64,000 nt of DNA, from contig CALSUC010000002.1 in assembly GCA_943789445.1 (NCBI GenBank), forward strand, positions 124,001 to 188,000, written 5' to 3'. The translations under genes were made by a program, and so were the position numbers. This document shows positions 59,966 to 64,000 of the stretch, piece by piece (the first letter of the stretch is position 1; the number at the start of each line of letters is the position of its first letter). The notes under the pieces are model-generated. The model saw only the letters and a program-made list of their open reading frames with translations. It did not search any database and had not been told where the DNA came from. Source of the DNA: UBA4575 sp002386945 (GTDB taxonomy: Bacteria; Pseudomonadota; Gammaproteobacteria; UBA4575).

Positions 59966-61401
59966 TGGAAAGCTTGAGCAGCCTGATGCCTAAACGTGGT
60001 GTTAAAAATATATTCTTCATTGGTATTGCTGGTGTTGGTATGAGTGGTATTGCTGAGGTCTTACTCAGTCTCGACTATCAAGTCTTTGGCTCTGACCAAG
60101 TAGAAAATGCAGCCACTCGTCGTCTGCTTGATTTGGGCGCAACGATTTATCAAGGACATGTTGCTGAGCAGGTTGAAAGCATGGATGTAATCGTTGTGTC
60201 ATCTGCGATTCAGCCTGATAACGTCGAACTTATACAAGCGCATGAAAAACGTATTCCAGTTATTCCTAGGGCAGAGATGTTGGCCGAGGTGATGCGTTTC
60301 CGCCAGGGTATTGCGATTGCGGGTACACATGGTAAAACTACAACGACTAGCCTAGTCGCTGCAGTCTTGGGTGAGGCAGGTTTAGATCCGACCTTTATTG
60401 TTGGTGGCAAGGTTAATAGCACGGGTAGTCATTCACGCTTGGGTGCTGGTGATGTAATGATTGCCGAAGCTGATGAGAGCGATGCTTCGTTTTTGCATCT
60501 ACAACCAGTGGTTGCTGTCGTTACTAACATCGATGCCGACCACCTGTCTGCTTATGAGAATGACTTCTCAAAACTACGTGCGGCCTTTGTTGAGTTTCTG
60601 CATAACTTACCATTCTATGGTTTGGCTGTGCTCTGCATTGATGATCCAGAAGTGCGCTCAATATTGCCTGATTTAGGGCGTCCTTTTATTAGCTATGGTT
60701 TTTCTGAGGATGCCGATGTGCGTGCACATAATCTTGTGCATGAGCAAGGTGAAGTATCATTTTCAGTGACGGTTGAAGCTGCGACAGAAGAGCTGAAATT
60801 TCGTCTTAATTTGCCTGGTGAACATAATGTGCAAAATGCCTTGGCAGCGATCGCTATCGGTTTGGAATGCAATCTGGATACCGCATCTATTGCGCAGGCA
60901 CTGAGTTCTTTTGCTGGTATCGGTAGACGCATGCAATGCCTGGGCCATGTGCCTTATGCATATAGTGATGTGTGTTTTTATGATGACTACGCACACCATC
61001 CTAGGGAATTGATTGCGAGCTTAAATGCGACGCGTGCAGCATGGCCAGAAAAACGCCTTGTTGCTGTATTCCAACCACATCGTTATAGCCGAACGCGTGA
61101 TCTATTTGATGACTTTGTTGACGCCTTGGCATTGGTTGATGTGTTACTCCTGATGCCAGTCTATGCCGCAGGTGAAGAGCCATTGCATGATGCAGACAGT
61201 GCTGCTTTGGCGCGTGCACTGCGTAATAAAGGCTTGGTTGAACCTATCGTGCTAACGGCTGAGCAATCACTCTTTGCTGCACTTGAAAATATCATGCTAG
61301 CGGATGATTTAGTCCTGACCATGGGCGCAGGCAGCATAGGCCGTTTAGCACAGGCAGCCTTTGATCAATTTACTCAGGGAGTGAGCCATCATGGTCGCTG
61401 A
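59965..61401 (+). CDS. murC: UDP-N-acetylmuramate-L-alanine ligase MurC
   Basis: A 478-residue Mur ligase that adds the first L-alanine. The Rossmann start FFIGIAGVGMSGIAEVL is at 17-33 and the P-loop GTHGKTTT at 120-127; EADESDASFLHL and FQPHRYSRTRDL are typical. It overlaps murB by 11 bases. Confidence 0.97.
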   Translation: MESLSSLMPKRGVKNIFFIGIAGVGMSGIAEVLLSLDYQVFGSDQVENAATRRLLDLGATIYQGHVAEQVESMDVIVVSSAIQPDNVELIQAHEKRIPVIPRAEMLAEVMRFRQGIAIAGTHGKTTTTSLVAAVLGEAGLDPTFIVGGKVNSTGSHSRLGAGDVMIAEADESDASFLHLQPVVAVVTNIDADHLSAYENDFSKLRAAFVEFLHNLPFYGLAVLCIDDPEVRSILPDLGRPFISYGFSEDADVRAHNLVHEQGEVSFSVTVEAATEELKFRLNLPGEHNVQNALAAIAIGLECNLDTASIAQALSSFAGIGRRMQCLGHVPYAYSDVCFYDDYAHHPRELIASLNATRAAWPEKRLVAVFQPHRYSRTRDLFDDFVDALALVDVLLLMPVYAAGEEPLHDADSAALARALRNKGLVEPIVLTAEQSLFAALENIMLADDLVLTMGAGSIGRLAQAAFDQFTQGVSHHGR

Positions 61402-62293
61402 GTTACAGGCATTAGATGTGCGCGGCAAACTGGCCTTTGATGAGCCGATGATGGCATATAACACCTGGGGTGTTGGTGGCAGAGCGCAGTGTGTATTTCA
61501 GCCAGCTGATATGGCTGATCTGCAATCCTTCTTTAAACAATATGATGGTTCACTTCCGTTTTTCTGGATGGGCTTGGGTTCAAACGTGTTAATTCCTGAT
61601 GAGGGTCTATCAGGGGTGGTTGTGGTTTCACATCCTGGTCTGCAAAAAATCAGTTATGAAGAGGGTTATAGCGTTTATGTCGAGGCGGGTGTCGCTTGTT
61701 CCAAGCTGGCACGTAATTCTGTGAAACATGGGCTGCAGGGCGTTGAATTCATGGCTGGTATCCCAGGGACAGTCGGTGGTGCTTTAGCGATGAATGCTGG
61801 TGCTTTCGGTGGCTGTACTTGGGAGCATGTTCAATCGCTAGAAGTGATTACTCGTGCCGGTGAGGTGCAACAGCGCCCGGCAGATGAATTTAAGGTTTCC
61901 TATCGATCAGTAGAGACGGCTGCGGATGAATGGTTTGTTGCTGCTCACTTTCAATTGTCGCCAGCTAAAGAAGATGAAGAATCAGTTTCAATCCGTGAGC
62001 TATTGGCTAAACGTAATGATAGCCAGCCGATTGGAGAGAAGAATTGTGGCTCTGTATTTAAAAATCCTCCCGGCCTATTTGCAGCGAAGATGATTGAAGA
62101 GTGTGGCCTTAAAGGGCTGAAGATTGGGGGTGCAGAGATCTCTCCTAAGCACGCCAATTTTATTACTAACACCGGTAATGCAAGTGCTACAGATATTACA
62201 CAATTGATGTCGACGGTAATGAGTACAGTGAAAAAACAATATGGTATTGAGCTAGAGCCTGAAGTGCGTCTGCTCGGTGGGATGGAATGGTGA
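61391..62293 (+). CDS. murB: UDP-N-acetylenolpyruvoylglucosamine reductase MurB
   Basis: A 300-residue flavoenzyme that reduces the MurA product to UDP-MurNAc. FAD-binding features are NTWGVGGRAQ near 24 and FWMGLGSNVLIPDEG near 58; GIPGTVGGALAMNAGAFGG near 124 and SFKNP-like SVFKNPPG near 222 (catalytic Ser) follow. The C-terminal HANFITNTGNASATDI is typical of the short type II enzyme, unlike longer E. coli MurB. Its place between murC and ddl is seen in many proteobacteria but not E. coli. Confidence 0.97.
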   Translation: MVAELQALDVRGKLAFDEPMMAYNTWGVGGRAQCVFQPADMADLQSFFKQYDGSLPFFWMGLGSNVLIPDEGLSGVVVVSHPGLQKISYEEGYSVYVEAGVACSKLARNSVKHGLQGVEFMAGIPGTVGGALAMNAGAFGGCTWEHVQSLEVITRAGEVQQRPADEFKVSYRSVETAADEWFVAAHFQLSPAKEDEESVSIRELLAKRNDSQPIGEKNCGSVFKNPPGLFAAKMIEECGLKGLKIGGAEISPKHANFITNTGNASATDITQLMSTVMSTVKKQYGIELEPEVRLLGGMEW

Positions 62294-63231
62294 TGACAGA
62301 TATAGAGCAAAATGATTTTGGCAAGGTTGCCGTGTTAATGGGTGGGCGTTCTGGTGAGCGTGAGATATCCCTACGCAGCGGAAATGCAGTGCTGGCTGCT
62401 TTAATTAATGCAGGTGTTGATGCCCATGGTATCGATGTCGATGAGCATATTTTTAATCGCTTGCAAGATGAGAAGTTCAAGCATGCCTTTATTGCTTTGC
62501 ATGGTCGTGGTGGTGAAGATGGCTGTATTCAAGGCGGTTTGGAGATGATTGGGCTTCCCTATACCGGTAGTGGTGTCATGGCATCCAGTATTTGTATGGA
62601 TAAGATCATGACAAAAAAGATTTGGTTGACGATGGGTATTCCAACTCCACGTTTTTCTGAGATACATGACAGCACTAAGTTTAAAGACGTGGCAAACCAT
62701 CTCGGGGTGCCGTTTATTGTGAAACCTTCATGTGAAGGTTCTAGCCTCGGTATTGCGAAGATTACTAGTGAGGCTGAATTTGTCGCCGCCTGTCTAAAAG
62801 CACATGCCTTTAGTGGTGAGCTGATGGCTGAGGAATGGGTGGAAGGCAGTGAGTACACCGTCTCTGTCTTGGATGATGAGGCCTTGCCGGTTATTCAGTT
62901 ACAAACGCCACATGACTTCTATGATTTTGAAGCTAAATATAAATCGAATGACACACAATATTTGCTGCCCTGTGGTCTAGAAGAGATGGCAGAGGTTCAA
63001 CTGCAAGTGCAGGCACTACAGGCATTTCGTGCGACCAATGCAACATCCTGGGGACGAGTAGATATGATGTTAGACGATCAGGGTAAGTCTTGGTTTTTAG
63101 AAGTGAACACGGTGCCTGGTATGACTGATCATAGTTTAGTTCCTATGGCTGCAAAGCATATAGGCGTTGATTTTCAGCAATTGGTATTACGTATTTTAGC
63201 AGCGAGTAGGACCTGTTATGAAGTTGCGTAG
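62287..63231 (+). CDS. ddl: D-alanine-D-alanine ligase Ddl
   Basis: A 314-residue ATP-grasp ligase that makes D-Ala-D-Ala for MurF. VLMGGRSGEREISLRSG near 17-33, HGRGGEDGCIQGGLEMIGLPYTGSG near 74-98, and the metal-binding FLEVNTVPGMTDHSL near 280 are diagnostic. The start at 62287 is supported by GGTGGG upstream; the ATG at 62293, overlapping the murB stop, is an alternative. It overlaps ftsQ by 14 bases. Confidence 0.97.
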   Translation: MVMTDIEQNDFGKVAVLMGGRSGEREISLRSGNAVLAALINAGVDAHGIDVDEHIFNRLQDEKFKHAFIALHGRGGEDGCIQGGLEMIGLPYTGSGVMASSICMDKIMTKKIWLTMGIPTPRFSEIHDSTKFKDVANHLGVPFIVKPSCEGSSLGIAKITSEAEFVAACLKAHAFSGELMAEEWVEGSEYTVSVLDDEALPVIQLQTPHDFYDFEAKYKSNDTQYLLPCGLEEMAEVQLQVQALQAFRATNATSWGRVDMMLDDQGKSWFLEVNTVPGMTDHSLVPMAAKHIGVDFQQLVLRILAASRTCYEVA

Positions 63232-63973
63232 AAATACACAAACTCGTTCACGTAAGACTCAAAACGTCGCCCAAGTGACGCGTGTTGAGATGCGTGAATT
63301 GTTCAAGCTGTTTGCAGTGGCTAGCTTGGTTATTGCAGCTTTATATCTTGTCAGTTTGCTTGAGCGTGTTTCTATTCGATCGATTGTTGTGAATAGCGCT
63401 CTGCAGTATGTAGATCGTGATGGTCTGCGTGAAGTGGTTGCTGATTATTCACATGAAGGATTCTTTACGATTAATTTAGCTGCATTTGAAAAAGATTTAG
63501 AAGATTTGCCTTGGATATTTAGCGCCACTATTAAGCGTCGCTGGCCTAGTGAGCTATCGATTGTAATAGAAGAGCAAAAGCCTGTGTTTCGCTGGCAGGA
63601 GAACGCTTTGCTGAATCAGCGTTATCAGGTGTTTGAAGTCAGTGAGGCCTCTCAGTTTGAACAGTTAGTGGCACTCTCAGGCAGTCCTGAGCGTAGTGTG
63701 CACTTAGCTAGCTTTTATCGTGATTACGCAGACTCTTTTGCACAGTTAGATTTAGCAATACATGCAGTGCATGAAGATGGTCGCTATGACAAACGAGTAA
63801 AGCTTGAAAATGGCATCGTGTTGAAATTAAGTCGGCGCGACTATCTTAAGCAGATGCAAATAGCACGTTCGGCATTGAGTTTCTTTCCTTTAAAGGAGAG
63901 AGCCATGATTGCCGAAATGGATCTACGTCATAGCAATGGATTTGCTGTGCAATGGAAACAAAAAGACTCATAA
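63218..63973 (+). CDS. ftsQ: Cell division protein FtsQ
   Basis: A 251-residue bitopic protein: a basic cytoplasmic N-terminus, a membrane helix at about 30-48 (LFAVASLVIAALYLVSLL), a POTRA domain (SIRSIVVNSALQYVDRDGLR...) and a periplasmic beta domain (PWIFSATIKRRWPSELSIVI). It scaffolds FtsL and FtsB at the septum. AGGA six bases upstream marks the start inside ddl. Confidence 0.95.
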   Translation: MKLRRNTQTRSRKTQNVAQVTRVEMRELFKLFAVASLVIAALYLVSLLERVSIRSIVVNSALQYVDRDGLREVVADYSHEGFFTINLAAFEKDLEDLPWIFSATIKRRWPSELSIVIEEQKPVFRWQENALLNQRYQVFEVSEASQFEQLVALSGSPERSVHLASFYRDYADSFAQLDLAIHAVHEDGRYDKRVKLENGIVLKLSRRDYLKQMQIARSALSFFPLKERAMIAEMDLRHSNGFAVQWKQKDS

Positions 63974-63988
63974 ACCGGACTATGCGAT

Positions 63989-64000
63989 ATGGGAAAACGA
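63989..64000 (+). CDS. ftsA: Probable start of ftsA, cut by window end
   Basis: Only four codons (MGKR) are visible. The ATG at 63989 has GGA nine bases upstream and comes 15 bases after ftsQ, where ftsA is expected in every gammaproteobacterial dcw cluster; a second ATG at 63982 is less well spaced. The call rests on position rather than on sequence. Confidence 0.4.

Overview
This window is a gene-dense stretch of a gammaproteobacterial chromosome with moderate GC by eye and no visible insertion sequences, prophage genes, CRISPR arrays or tRNA genes. The gammaproteobacterial placement rests on gene order: a complete dcw cell-wall/division cluster behind rsmI and rnpB, the rpoN/lptB/lptA/kdsC/kdsD/yrbG block divergent from mlaC-murA, and petABC followed by sspA-sspB. 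The regulatory PTS with HprK and the metG/rnfB-like/nth cluster argue for a non-enteric lineage. A dsrS homologue next to a siroheme synthase suggests a relative of sulfur-oxidising bacteria, but no dsrAB is present here and I cannot name a genus.

Layout. (1) 1-3.8 kb: conserved proteins of unknown function, then a TrpD2/YbiB-like gene with a 64-residue satellite. (2) 3.8-9.7 kb: a Sel1-repeat protein, a MoxR AAA+ ATPase, a VWA protein, DsrS, trifunctional CysG and a peroxiredoxin, all co-directional. (3) 9.7-14.1 kb: a cobalamin riboswitch, btuB, a PduO-type cobalamin adenosyltransferase, a Mak-like sugar kinase and a membrane protein gene with a visible frameshift. (4) 14.1-20.4 kb: nth, an RnfB-like ferredoxin, metG, apbC, dcd, mgtE. 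(5) 20.5-31.1 kb, minus strand: EI, HPr, EIIA(Man-like), rapZ, hprK, ptsN, hpf, rpoN, lptB, lptA, kdsC, kdsD, yrbG, with no lptC. (6) 31.3-37.5 kb: mlaC, murA, hisG, a DAHP synthase, hisD, hisC. (7) 37.5-48.3 kb: DegS-like protease, Nif3-like protein, cytochrome bc1 operon, sspA-sspB, an FAD-linked oxidase, yraN, lpoA, rsmI. (8) 48.3-64 kb: RNase P RNA, then mraZ, rsmH, ftsL, ftsI, murE, murF, mraY, murD, ftsW, murG, murC, murB, ddl, ftsQ and probably the first codons of ftsA.

How the parts fit. Region 8 makes and polymerises the peptidoglycan precursor and builds the divisome; MurA (region 6) and the MurB in the cluster supply the first steps, and LpoA activates a synthase. Regions 5 and 6 hold envelope functions (Kdo synthesis, LPS transport, phospholipid shuttling) and a phosphotransfer regulatory chain that lacks a sugar permease. 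Region 3 imports and activates vitamin B12. Region 2 is the most intriguing part: a MoxR/VWA pair, usually a chaperone for metalloenzyme maturation, fused in gene order to DsrS and to siroheme synthesis.

The most noteworthy observations are that MoxR-VWA-DsrS-CysG module, the reduced LPS/phospholipid transport loci (no lptC, mlaC without mlaFED), the DAHP synthase inside the histidine operon, the frameshifted membrane gene at the end of the B12 cluster, and the 10-bp-phased GTGG boxes next to a good sigma-70 promoter before mraZ.
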